From Chara braunii (lineage: Eukaryota; Streptophyta; Charophyceae; Charales; Characeae), in contig BFEA01000181.1 of NCBI GenBank assembly GCA_003427395.1, positions 844,498 through 896,217 on the forward strand: DNA of 51,720 nt, in the 5' to 3' direction. The position numbers and the translations under genes were made by a program. This document shows positions 21,817 through 31,872 of the stretch, piece by piece. The notes under the pieces are model-generated. The model was given only the letters and a program-made list of their open reading frames with translations, made no database searches and was not told where the DNA came from. How positions within the stretch are numbered: the stretch's first letter is position 1; each line of letters begins with the position of its first letter.

Positions 21817-21962
21817 GGGAGACACGTCCAGGTACCCCGGGCCCCCAGGCGTCACACTCGGGTGCTCGGCTGGGTGTGACAATCTTCCTAGCCCCAAACC
21901 CTAATTTCAGTTTTGGACCCGTTACCCAAGAGCTGAAAAGCGGGCGTCCTTATTAACCACTT

Positions 21963-22949
21963 GTGTTTGTTAACCGCTTGTGGTTGGGGGCACTGATGGA
22001 GGAAATGGGAGGGGCGGGGAATGTGGTGTTCCCCGAACAGCTATGCTCAATGGCGGTGGTTAGGGAAAAACGCAGGTCAAGGCCAGTGGGGCCTCAGGCT
22101 TTTAAAAGTAGCACACCAGCACAAGATCTCGATTTCGACCCACAAAACTGGGTGTGCCCGCAGCAGGGGAGTCTGAAGACGCAAGGTCCTTGCAAGGGGT
22201 CACCACTTGGCCCAGTTGTCGTGGTACGCCATCTGTTTGAAACTCGTCAACAGGTGGGAGAAATAGTTGCCATCTCCCTTCTGAGGGAGATGGTTAACGG
22301 AGGCCTAAATTTTCAGACAATTTGTCATGCCATTTATAATGCCCTTTTAAAGTTTGGACACCGAGATAAGGAATCCACAAGCCTATTCGACTTTCCCCAA
22401 CTAGGCTATGTTGAAATCAAACCAATTGATGTTGGCCATCCAGTAGCAATTGTCTGGTTGACCGTGTTTTGTGTCTTTTGAAGAGTGGATTGTTTTCGGT
22501 GATCCCCCTCTTATAGCGACTCCTCGTGGCTTGCTACTGGGAAGTCGCCGTATCAACTATAATCCAGAGCAACGCTGCCCAAAACACAGTGTCAGTGCTC
22601 CACATGCTTGTCTGAAGTGTGAGTAAAGACCAAGATATTATACTAGCGTTGCACGACTTACGACCAATTTTGAAATATAGCGGATGCTCCCCAACTCTCA
22701 AGAAGGCCGTCAATGTGGGGGAGGGGGTCTGCATTTTTCGCTGTTTGCGCAGATTACGATAAATCTATGCAACGCCCAAGGAAGAGGAGAGGAGCACTAC
22801 ACTGCGAGCTTCTAGGGGTGATCCACCCTTTCGCAAGCAAGTCGTCCAACTATGAACGTACAACAAACTCCTTGTTGCTCATACGATATATGCAACTCTC
22901 CAGAGGGAATATGCCATCCTCTAGAATAACGTCATGTCGAATGGGCTAG
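21963..22949 (+). pseudogene. Possible spliced hypothetical gene, frameshifted
   Basis: The open frame 21963-22481 encodes a protein-like sequence of mixed composition (for example LFETRQQVGEIVAISLLREM and FGHRDKESTSLFDFPQLGY). Between 22460 and 22477 the frame changes, and protein-like sequence goes on (EEWIVFGDPPLIATPRGLLL) to 22618. There GTGAGTAAAG follows as a good 5' splice site. A 134-bp intron (22619-22752) would end in TTTTTCGCTGTTTGCGCAG, and the frame stays open across the junction to the stop at 22947-22949. I do not recognise the product; no motif or family is visible. The start is uncertain. It could be a decayed host gene or an unrecognised transposon protein. Confidence 0.35.
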
Positions 22950-22950
22950 T

Positions 22951-23172
22951 TTGGAGCCACTTGGAGCCACAAAGACATCCACAAATGTATCAAGAACCTA
23001 TAACATGGACGGGTCCAAAAAAGTGTCAAATGAAGGAGCACATGAAGGACGCATGGCCCAATCTCAGAGATTTCATCGTGTGCGCAAGACGGGCAAAGCT
23101 CGTAGTACAAAGCAAATAGCAACTAATAGAAGGGTGAGGAGGAGGAGACCAACTCCCCGAGCGCGTCATTGA
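22951..23172 (+). CDS. Short basic open frame of unknown meaning
   Basis: 73 codons with a very basic tail (RRVRRRRPTPRARH). It lies just after the possible spliced gene and might be a further exon, but the overlapping frame 22934-23119 is equally open and no splice sites stand out. Weak candidate. Confidence 0.15.
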   Translation: MEPLGATKTSTNVSRTYNMDGSKKVSNEGAHEGRMAQSQRFHRVRKTGKARSTKQIATNRRVRRRRPTPRARH

Positions 23173-24049
23173 GATGAAGAGTTCAAGGGGGGGGGGGGGC
23201 TGCAGGGGCCGTACCCAGGACTGCGGAACCCCACCATCGTCCTAGAATCCGGCCTAGCCCCCCCTCCCCCCCCTCGCCTCTTTGGCACTAGGGGTTTAGC
23301 TACTAGGTTTGTTGGGCCCGGTAGTCAGCAACTGACTCTCCTGTACCTGAAGTTGGAGATTGGTCTATGCTTCCCAGCCGAAGCCGGGTAATGGCCCCAG
23401 TGCCTCCAAATTTTTTCTATAAATTTCATATGGGATGCTAGGCCCGTTTCCCAGCATGCGCTGCTCCCCATGAATAGATAAGTGCAAGGATTTTAACCCT
23501 CGCCATACCGGCTTAAGACCCTGCAGCAGGCGCGTGCACGCCCTAAGTGAAGGCGGGCCCCCTGAATCTCAATGAGCCCAAAACTCGTCAATTTTTGCAA
23601 ATCTTGGTGGGCCCCAGACAATTGCCACGCTCCTGTTGGTTACATCTACCTTGCTGGTGAGAATCATAAACATTCGTGAGCCTTCTAGGCTCTTTCAGCA
23701 ACGTGGTCGAAGCAGGGTTCACCACACGTTTGTGCCTGGGTGGTTGGGCATGCCTAACCAATTCGGTCTTAGGCCACTGTCTGAACGGGCCTCGGCGTAG
23801 ACACTTTGGCCGAGGCTGAAGCTACTGGAAACTCGGTCTCACAGGGCAAGCGGGAGGGAGCGAGCCTTGCCACTTTCCATATAGGAAAGGGCAGGGCTAT
23901 GTCGGGGACATTCGAGCACTTGGTAGAGCGGGCGGCAGCGCTGCTAGAGCGAGCGCTCACGTGTTGTTGTTAGCGCGAGTGCCTGTGCGCGCATACGGAT
24001 GTTGTCGAGACCTTTGGCTCCCGAATCAAGTCATGACCCTTGAGACATG
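23173..24049. other. No gene seen
   Basis: A G-run (23190-23202) and C-runs near 23260-23275, GC-rich, with only short unconvincing frames. Nothing recognisable. Confidence 0.5.
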
Positions 24050-25900
24050 ATACATGGCTAAGATTTGCAAAACAGAGGAATCCAGAATGAGGAGTCAAGA
24101 GAAAAGGAAAAGATTAGATGAAGGACTAAGTCGGGATCGCCGACACCAAGGACCCAGGATGGGACTCGGGAATGTCGGAGCCTTAAAAACGGAAATGGAC
24201 CGTGAAGTCGCGACTAGCAAAGTGCTGCAGGAAATAAGTAAAGGCGGCTCTCCTTCTTGAAGGAGGACCGCCAGGAAAATACTACCTAGATGCTAGTACC
24301 GTAGGAAGAAGGGGGCCGACGACACCAAGGAAAATAACGCCTTAGTGTCGGCATATGAGGTCCTAGCATGTAGCCTAGGAGGCCACGTGAATACGACTTG
24401 AGAAAAGCCTAAGGGTCATGGAACCAAGCAGAAGGGGTGCAAAAGGACTAGTAGGTGCCACCTAAACAAGTGCCCAAGCACGGGCAATCTGAAAAATAAG
24501 TGGCCCTTAGGAGTCAAAATGAAAAAGGCTAGACAAAGAGAGGGAGAGTCTCAATTTTAAGGCTTTTAGGCGTTGAAATTGAGAAGGGACTCAAAAGGAA
24601 TGCAACGGATCACAAGGGCTTTAGTTTTGGAGCTCCCAGGTACACTGAACCGGAAAAACGAGGTTCTAGTATGATGCGGAATAAAACTGTCAGCAAGGGT
24701 GAGGAGAAAAGGGCCTAAAGGAAGAATGGGAGAGGTAGGAGAGTGGGAGTGGAAATGAGGCAAGCCGCCATGTCATGGCCAGCTTGCCCTTCTTCAAAAG
24801 AGGTCTAGGTGCCTTGAACAAGAGTGCATCAAGTCTAGATGCATTTAAGACAAAAACGGACACCTAGAGCAGAAACATGTTTTAGGTACATTTTGTGACT
24901 GAATTCATCATAGGATGAAATGGTTACAAAATGTCTTGTTTTTTTTTTATTTTCGAAAAGAAAATCAAGATAAAACAAGAGGGAAGTAGGTCGTGATGCG
25001 ACGGATCACAAAAAGTATAAAGCAAACACATGTTTCAAGTACATCCATAGCCAATATTGGGTTCGGATGCACTTGGGGATGTGCCACTCCATTTTGTTTC
25101 AGTTTGAGGCAAGTGTGGAGGCAATGGGACTAGGAAAATGGTCACCATAACACTCCGAGGTTTAACGAAACACAAGGGAGTGTCAAGGCCAAGGGAAAAT
25201 GAGCCTGGACACCCTTACGACATTGGACAAATGAGTCTCAAGCATGGGAGCCAATTGCAGCGGTGAATGGTGACCGCGAGATCAAGATCATGTGGCCAAG
25301 AATATTCGGCACACCTGGATGCATCGAGAGGAGGAAATTGGGACTGTTGGGTACTAGGGAGTCCCAAATAAATTCGGGATAACATGGGGAGTGGTGTCAG
25401 GGACCATGCAGGCTCGAATAAAAATAATCACAAAATGGCACCGAGACTGGTGGGAGTAATATCAGGGACTAGTACTGGGCGAGTGTCGGGGGCTCGAGTT
25501 GTCCCAAGAGAACTATGGGGCAGCATGAGGAATGAATAATCAAAGAGAGATGTATCGTCAAAGATGGGAATCTAGCGGCTCAAAATATTAGCACCACTAG
25601 TGCAAGCACTAGTAGGACCGAGTGGGAGAATTTCCGGAGGTAAAAGGAGGGAAGAAATGAGGTAGGAGGGCCTAGATTGCCGCCCGAGATATCTCGGACC
25701 AGCCAAGCTAGAGAGATTATAGCCTCTAGACTCTATGTGAGAAATAAGCTACCAAGGGAAAATCGGAGCAAAGGGGGCAATAGTTTGGGGCTAACGGAAG
25801 CAAAATGGGATTTTCGTGAATATGGGGGTGCCATAATTGCAGTTTGAGAAATAATGGATTGCCCCTAGAGCACGATTTAGGCCTAGATGCATCTAGATGC
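24050..25900 (+). repeat. Hairpin-dense repeat, copy D (truncated)
   Basis: Same orientation and module order as copies B and C, but without the terminal TGTCGGGAC hairpin, TATA box, leader or satellite. Shared modules include GCACCACTAGTGCAAGCACT at 25590-25609 (compare 42237-42256), CCGAGATATCTCGGACCAG near 25683-25701 (compare 42333-42352) and the CGGCTCTCC...GGAGGACCGCC stem near 24245-24272. It is probably an older, truncated copy. Confidence 0.6.
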
Positions 25901-26359
25901 ATGTACGTAGATCTTGACTGTTTGGTCGTCGATGTTTGCTGTTTGGACGGTCAGAAAGGTTTGTGGGTGGCAGTTGTGTTGTAGGTCTAGGGGATTGGGT
26001 AGAAGTAGGCAGAGGCCGACAAATTTGGTGTTCTTTTCGTTGCTTTTCTTCTCACAGACTCGGTGGAGGTCACGTTGCTTCCCTGTTGCACTATTGTGGG
26101 CATTTATGCAAGGCATCTTCTCCACATGCTGCTGGGGGCCATAGCTGGGGCCGACCAGCTCCATTGGTGACAGTGTTGGGCTCGGTGCCCAAGTGCCGAT
26201 GAGCGCTTCCTCATATTCGTGTGCTTGTTGGGGTTTGGTCAGCTGCCACCGAAGCTGCACTTTCAGTGGTTCTTCTTTGACGTAGCATATCTTCATCTTC
26301 ATCGAGTTGCTGTTCTTCTTCATCATCCTGAGAGCTGCGCTCTCCTCCTGAGTGGACAC
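25883..26359 (-). CDS. Unrecognised open frame, 158 codons
   Basis: The reading frame has mixed composition, with an acidic to charged N-terminal part and no motif that I can place. The N-terminal half (KKNSNSMKMKICYVKEEPLK) looks protein-like, while the C-terminal end runs into the edge of copy D. No splice or promoter signals are clear. It could be chance or an exon of a decayed gene. Confidence 0.2.
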   Translation of the reverse strand: MSTQEESAALRMMKKNSNSMKMKICYVKEEPLKVQLRWQLTKPQQAHEYEEALIGTWAPSPTLSPMELVGPSYGPQQHVEKMPCINAHNSATGKQRDLHRVCEKKSNEKNTKFVGLCLLLPNPLDLQHNCHPQTFLTVQTANIDDQTVKIYVHASRCI

Positions 26360-26419
26360 TTCATCGGTAGTGGGCTTCTTAAGTGGTGCAGAGAGGGGTG
26401 TTGGATTTAGGAGGGTGTG

Positions 26420-27334
26420 TGGCGATTGGCAGGCTTGATAGGGTGGGTGCTTGCATCCACCATAGCTAGAGCTTGAGGAAGAGGAAGGAAGAAGAAGACT
26501 CCCGGATACTTGAATGAAACCTTGTAAATAATTGGTCCGTGGGTGTTGATAACGCGGTTGGGATACTTGGAAATTTGTGTTGTTGATTGACTTGGGGAGA
26601 GACGGTGAATTCTATTTTGGGTGTTTGTCTGCTTCCCCTGTGTATTCTTATCATCCGGTGTGGTGTGGATTGCTCCCTCCAAAGGTCACTTGGCATTGCA
26701 CATGTGTACGGGAACGTGTGGATGCCATGTTGGATCTCATATCAATCAGGCACATAACAACCAAACAAAGTACATGTGTTCTGCTTACTGTTTGGAAGCT
26801 GGCGAGCATTGAGCGTGGGGCCTGTGTGTACAGTCTCTATTTTGCCTAGCATAGTGGTAGGACCTTTATGGCTGGTAGTTTTAGTCTTTTCTTTTGGTAG
26901 GCAGACACTTTAGGCGTCGGCGAGTAGCAGCTCCTCAAAACTGACGAATTAGCACAAACTGTCATCCAAAAGTCATTGGTCATTTTTTGCTGCTCGGTGA
27001 CATTAGAGGTGCGTTACTTTCAGCACTGCTCGAGGAGAGAGAGACTGCAGCCATAGACAGTGAGAACTTGCCAGTCACTGGATAGTTTCTTAAGCCAATT
27101 GTTGCATGTTGGTCAGGGAGGCAGGGCACTCAATTGTAGATCACTCTTTTCTGGGTTCATAAACTACTTTTTTTGGGAGCGATCGTTCAATCCCAATCTC
27201 TGTGGTTGCCATCATATGCGATCTCATCTCAATCAAGTGTGTAAGTGAGGTGATGGAAGTTCTTGAGATTCTTGGGGCCGAGCTCCAAGCTTCAGAATGC
27301 GGTTTTTCTCAAAACCTGCATTTCGTAGTCCTAC
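26420..27334. other. No gene seen
   Basis: AT/GC-balanced sequence with short overlapping frames. A diverged motif pair (GGATCTCATATCAATCA near 26727 and CGATCTCATCTCAATCAA near 27218) hints at an old repeat. Nothing else recognised. Confidence 0.4.
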
Positions 27335-27909
27335 GGCTGCACCATGTTTCACTCCAGGCACTCCACATCCTTTCTCAGGGGGGACTCCTACTTTGGGGCT
27401 TGGGATTGGCTTCACCTGCTGCGCACTTCTGTACTTTTTTTAGGTAGATTTCCTATTTTGGGAATTCAACTGTTATTGAAGCCTCATACCTCGTGGAGTT
27501 GTCCTTTTTTGGTAGTTGGTCGTTGGAGATTTCGGTTGGGGCTTGGAATCGAATTTATTTTCTCTTATCCGTCGATTTACACTGGTCCATTTCACAAACT
27601 TGTCCAATCCTAGGGGCTGCGCCATGTTTCATTCCAGGTGCTCGACATCCTTTCTCGACGGGGATTCCAACTTTGGGGCTTGGGCTCTTCCTAGGAGGAT
27701 TCACCTAACGCGTACTTCTGTACTTTTTCGAAGGAGAGTTCCTATTTTGGGACTTCAACCGTTATTGAAGGCTCGTACCTCGTGGAGGAGTTCTTTTTTG
27801 TAGTTACTTGGTCGTTCGAGATTTCGGGTGTGGCCTAGACTCCAAAATTTTCTCTCTTAACCGTTGATTCGTGCAATCCGGTCCATTTCACAAACTTGTC
27901 GAATCCCAC
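27335..27909 (+). repeat. Two tandem copies of a 280-bp unit
   Basis: Copy 1 starts GGCTGCACCATGTTTCA at 27335 and copy 2 starts GGCTGCGCCATGTTTCA at 27615. Both end with CCATTTCACAAACTTGTC. The copies are diverged by many substitutions and small indels, so the duplication is old. Confidence 0.75.
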
Positions 27910-28514
27910 CTTTTCCGTGTTCTTTCATTGAATCCTTTTTTGAGAATCACCGGGCACATCGGTGCAAGGGTAACTTATACTCTGCAATGTTGTTCCTGCG
28001 GAGAGTGGGACAGGTAGCTTGGAAATGACAACGGTGGGGTCCAAGCAGCATATGAGACACCCCGTGTGCGTCCGTCTTCAGTTTGGCGTTTGATTGTCAT
28101 ATTCCAATCTTTTCTCCTCCATTTTACCTGTGTGCGCGATGAACAGAGAACGCATGGAATTCAACGAGCGTTGAACCCGTGTAACGGGCCCATCCCGTTT
28201 AACGCAAAAGCGGGGGTGTCCCGTTGAATTCCGAAAAACGGAATGGGCGCGTTGGGCCTCGGACACGTGGCCCTACGCGCCAGAACACTCGAACCGGCAA
28301 AAATAAAAATAAAATCACCCACGTCGTGCACACGATGTGCAGCACTCGCAACTGAAATCATACATGGAAAATGTAATGGACATGAAAAGTCATGAAATAC
28401 CAGTCACTGAAATCACACATGAAAAATGTAACATGATACAATGTATCCTACTACTACGCCACTAGTGCCACACTGCCAAATACTACAAAATAGAAAAACA
28501 GTACTCTACAAGTC

Positions 28515-28996
28515 GTGTCGACGGTGGCAAGATACTCTACTACGACCAACGCTACTGTACAGACGCCCTACTCATACCAAAATCATTCACAAAAAAAAAG
28601 AAGAAAACAACAACAACTACAACACGCACACTACCAGTGACTACCTGACAATACTAAGATAAGACAACACGACCAAAAACCAACAGCGCAGAATATGACG
28701 ACGTCGCGTGCAAGTAGGGGAAAGTGGAGTGTTGGCATCATGGCCACCGACCCCTGTGTCGACGGTGGCGAGATACTCCACTACGACCAACGCTACAGTA
28801 CAAATGCCCTACTCATACCAAAATCATTCATAAAAAAAAATAGGAAAACAACAACAACTACAACACGCACACTACCAATGACTACATGACAATACTAAGA
28901 TAAGACAACACGACCAAAAACCAACAATGCAGAATATGAAGACGTTGCGTGCAAGTAGGGGAAAGCGAAGTGTTGGCATCACGGCCACCGACCCCT
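28515..28996. repeat. Two tandem copies of a 241-bp unit
   Basis: Unit 1 is 28515-28755 and unit 2 is 28756-28996. Both begin GTGTCGACGGTGGC or follow from it and end CCACCGACCCCT. Divergence is low. The unit is A- and C-rich on the plus strand and lies 3' of the transposase extension, so it is probably untranslated transposon sequence. Confidence 0.85.
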
Positions 28997-29029
28997 CTTC
29001 TCCTTCTTGCTTTGTCTCCTCGTACCCCC

Positions 29030-31872
29030 TCAAGTGTCGGATGTCGGCCTCCTCTTCCCTCGTACGGATGAAAACGTCTGCGCAACGGGGCGTCTCGATG
29101 CACGCCTCGGTGGGGGAGGTGGGGGCTCATCGTCGTCGTCGTCGTCACTGCTATCGTCGCTCTCGCTGTCCTCCTCCTCACTCTCCTCCTCACCCTCATA
29201 ATCCTCGTCCCTCCTCCTGAACTGTCGATGTCTTCTCAGGATCATCCTCCTCGATGGTGACAGGGCCGCCTTCGATGTGTGATCGAAGTCGTACTAGCCT
29301 GTGTGACCGTGTCCTGATGGCGTGATCCACGAGGCATCCCCAATCCCTCCGCCCCCGAAGACTCTCCAAGTGCAGCGCCTCCCGCCGCAGGCATGGGCCG
29401 TAGACCAGGCACTCCCTGCTTGCGTGGAGTCTGCTCATGCACAACACACGTCGCTGCTCTCAAAGCGTTGTCCAAGGAGGTGGACACTCCCCCGCCGCAC
29501 CCTCGCTAAAGCTCACAACCTGCTGCTGCAACCTCCCTCGCTTCGGTCGTCCTAGTGCCACCGCTGCTGCGGGCTCTCAAACCCGGCTGAAGGCGTGCAG
29601 TGAGCTCAGTGACACGGCGGGTGGAATCCAAATCTATGTCCGTCCTCCCGAATAACGTCGTATCACACACATCCCGCTCAACCGTTGTCGTGTCACGATC
29701 CTCGATCTCCCAGGCGTGTGTAGGGATCGAGAACCTTTGCCTGTGGGCGACGACGAAGGATCACCCACATGTGGTCTAGGAGGAGGGTGTGGCATGTCTC
29801 CTGCCCGTGGCGGGTGGAATCCAAATCCATGTCCGTCCTCCCGAATAACGCCGTATCGCACACATCCCGCTCAACCGTTGTCGTGTCACGAATTCTCGAT
29901 CTCCCAGGCGTGTGTGGGGATCGAGAGCCTTTGCCTGTGGGCGACGACGAAGGATCACCCACATGTGGTCTAGGAGGAGGGGGTGGCATGTCTCCTGCAC
30001 GTGGCGCTCCCTCGTGCAGGCCCCCCGAAACCCTGGAACATCTGCCCTGCTCTGTCCTCCACTGGAGGTAGACCCGGACCACACTGGCGACGCAGGACAC
30101 CATGGAACCGAAGGGATCGTCTGCCATCGGGGATGTTTGAGTTTGGGGTTAAATATCCGCCGGTCCAGTCGAGTCACATCGTGCACAGCGATCGCTGCCA
30201 ACTCCTCTACATCCAATGGACGATCGACCTCCTGCGGAGCCGGTCGCTGTGGACGTGGAGGCTCAACCAGCGGCTCGGACCCCAAATCCATGATAATAAC
30301 AGGTGGCACATCATGCGTTGCCACCTCGGCCGACTGTGACCGTCGGGCCTCGGCCAAGTGCAGACCCGAGAACGGGACAACTGGAATTGTCATTGTCTCG
30401 TGAACCGGAGGCCGTGCGTCGCCAGCCCCCCCTTCTCGCCCCTGTCCACCCTCCACAACCTCATCCACCGCTGTGGCCCACCCTCCATAACTTCATCCGC
30501 CGCCTCTGCTGCCACTCCCTCCATGACGTCCGCCCTTGCCACCACCCCACCCTTTCCACGATCTCTCCATATCTCTCGATGCCTGCGCTCCGCCAAGGCC
30601 CCTGCGAACGCCTGAGCACGCGGGTCACTGGATGCCATAAGTCGAGCCCTCTCTCGCTCCATGATGTTGCGTGCCGCTTCTGGATACTGCGCCACCGTCC
30701 TCTCTCTCGGGGCCTGCGACCCCGTCTCGCCCACTACCTCGTCCAACGAAGGCGCCCGATCCATCGATGTCGTCCCGCCACAAGTAGGTGGAGCGCCCAT
30801 CGACATGTCAAAGTCGAAGTGGGTCCCCATCTCTGGACCAGACCCCTTGTGGGAGGAGACATCCCCAGCCCCCTTGCCACACCTGGGGTGAAACCGCCCA
30901 TGATTGGATCGAGCTCCTCCGTAATAAACTGGTGCATGAGGTGCTCCTCGGCGTCGTCACCGCCCCCACTGGCGTCCGAACCATCATGCTCCATAACAAC
31001 GCCTGAGATCACAGCCGCTGGCGCTACCGCCTCCTCCCCCTCCACTACAACTGCTATCTCCCCTTCCACTGCTGCTCCAGCTGGCACCTCCTCCTCCCCT
31101 GTCGCCACTGCTGGTACCTCCTCCTTTGATGTTGGTACCTCCCCCTCCACCGTTGCCGCTGTCGTGACCTCCTCCCCCGCTCGGGGTAGCCCCCCCTGTC
31201 CGCCGGAGTGGCACGGTGGCCAACCTCCTCCTGGACCGCCGTAGATCTCTGCAGAAGTCCGTGCTGAGGCAAGGAGGATGCCAACTCCTCCGTCTCCGCC
31301 GCTGCCGTGGCCGGCTGAAGTGGCGAGACGGGCGATGGTGGTGTAGGACTCGAAACAGGAGGTGGTGGCATGGACGACTCTCGCCTCGACGGAGTAGGAG
31401 TCATCATCCGCGCCTCTGTGCGGCTCGTGCCTGCATGAGAGCCCTCGACTCTATCATCGCGCACATCACCTGTGGAAGCCACCTCCCCGAAAGGGCCCCA
31501 AAAATCCTCGTCTCCCCTCATCATCTCCCTCTCAGCCCGGTCCGCCGTCTGTCGTGCGGTGTATGTCCTAGTCTCCGCGTCGTCGGCGTTCTCGTGCGTC
31601 TCGTCGATCTCAGGAGGAATGGGGAGCGTAGGGTCATCTGCTGCCTCGGGTGCCCTCCTCATCCGAGTCATCGTCCCTGGGGTACGGACGGAAAATGCAA
31701 GCACGTCTACTAAAAACAGCATCAGCAGAGGGCTGTGCGGAGGCCCAATGGGATCGCGCCTAATAAGCACAACCTGCTGGGCAATCTCCTCCTGCGTCAT
31801 CCCTCTGTGCGTGCCCGTGCGCACCGGCTCCACCTCGAGTCCTGCCTGGCAGTCGAGCATGCTTTCGTCCCG
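29030..31872 (-). pseudogene. Disordered C-terminal extension downstream of the hAT transposase (broken)
   Basis: In frame with the transposase beyond TAG 31873-31875 is a long open stretch (31860-31054). It is followed, after frame changes, by protein-like stretches in 30830-30390, 30468-29776 and 29245-29030. Composition is rich in Pro, Ala, Glu, Asp and Arg. MTQEEIAQQVVLIRRDP lies near its start, and an acidic run (about 20 D/E residues, then six Pro) lies near 29160-29210. No folded domain is recognised. It may be an original long tail of the transposase or a second transposon protein. The strand, continuity and composition argue for former coding, but the joins are inference. Confidence 0.45.
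29621..30006. repeat. Two tandem copies of a 193-bp unit
   Basis: GTGGAATCCAAATC begins at 29621 and again at 29814, and homology runs to the CGTGGCG near 30006. Only a few substitutions separate the copies. The length is not a multiple of three, so the duplication shifts the frame of the putative minus-strand coding region. Confidence 0.85.

Noticed and set aside
29842-30468. Plus-strand frames over the hAT tail region (for example 30303-31244)
   Set aside because: The minus-strand frames continue the transposase direction; the plus-strand ones are shadows of a GC-rich, Pro/Arg-coding region.
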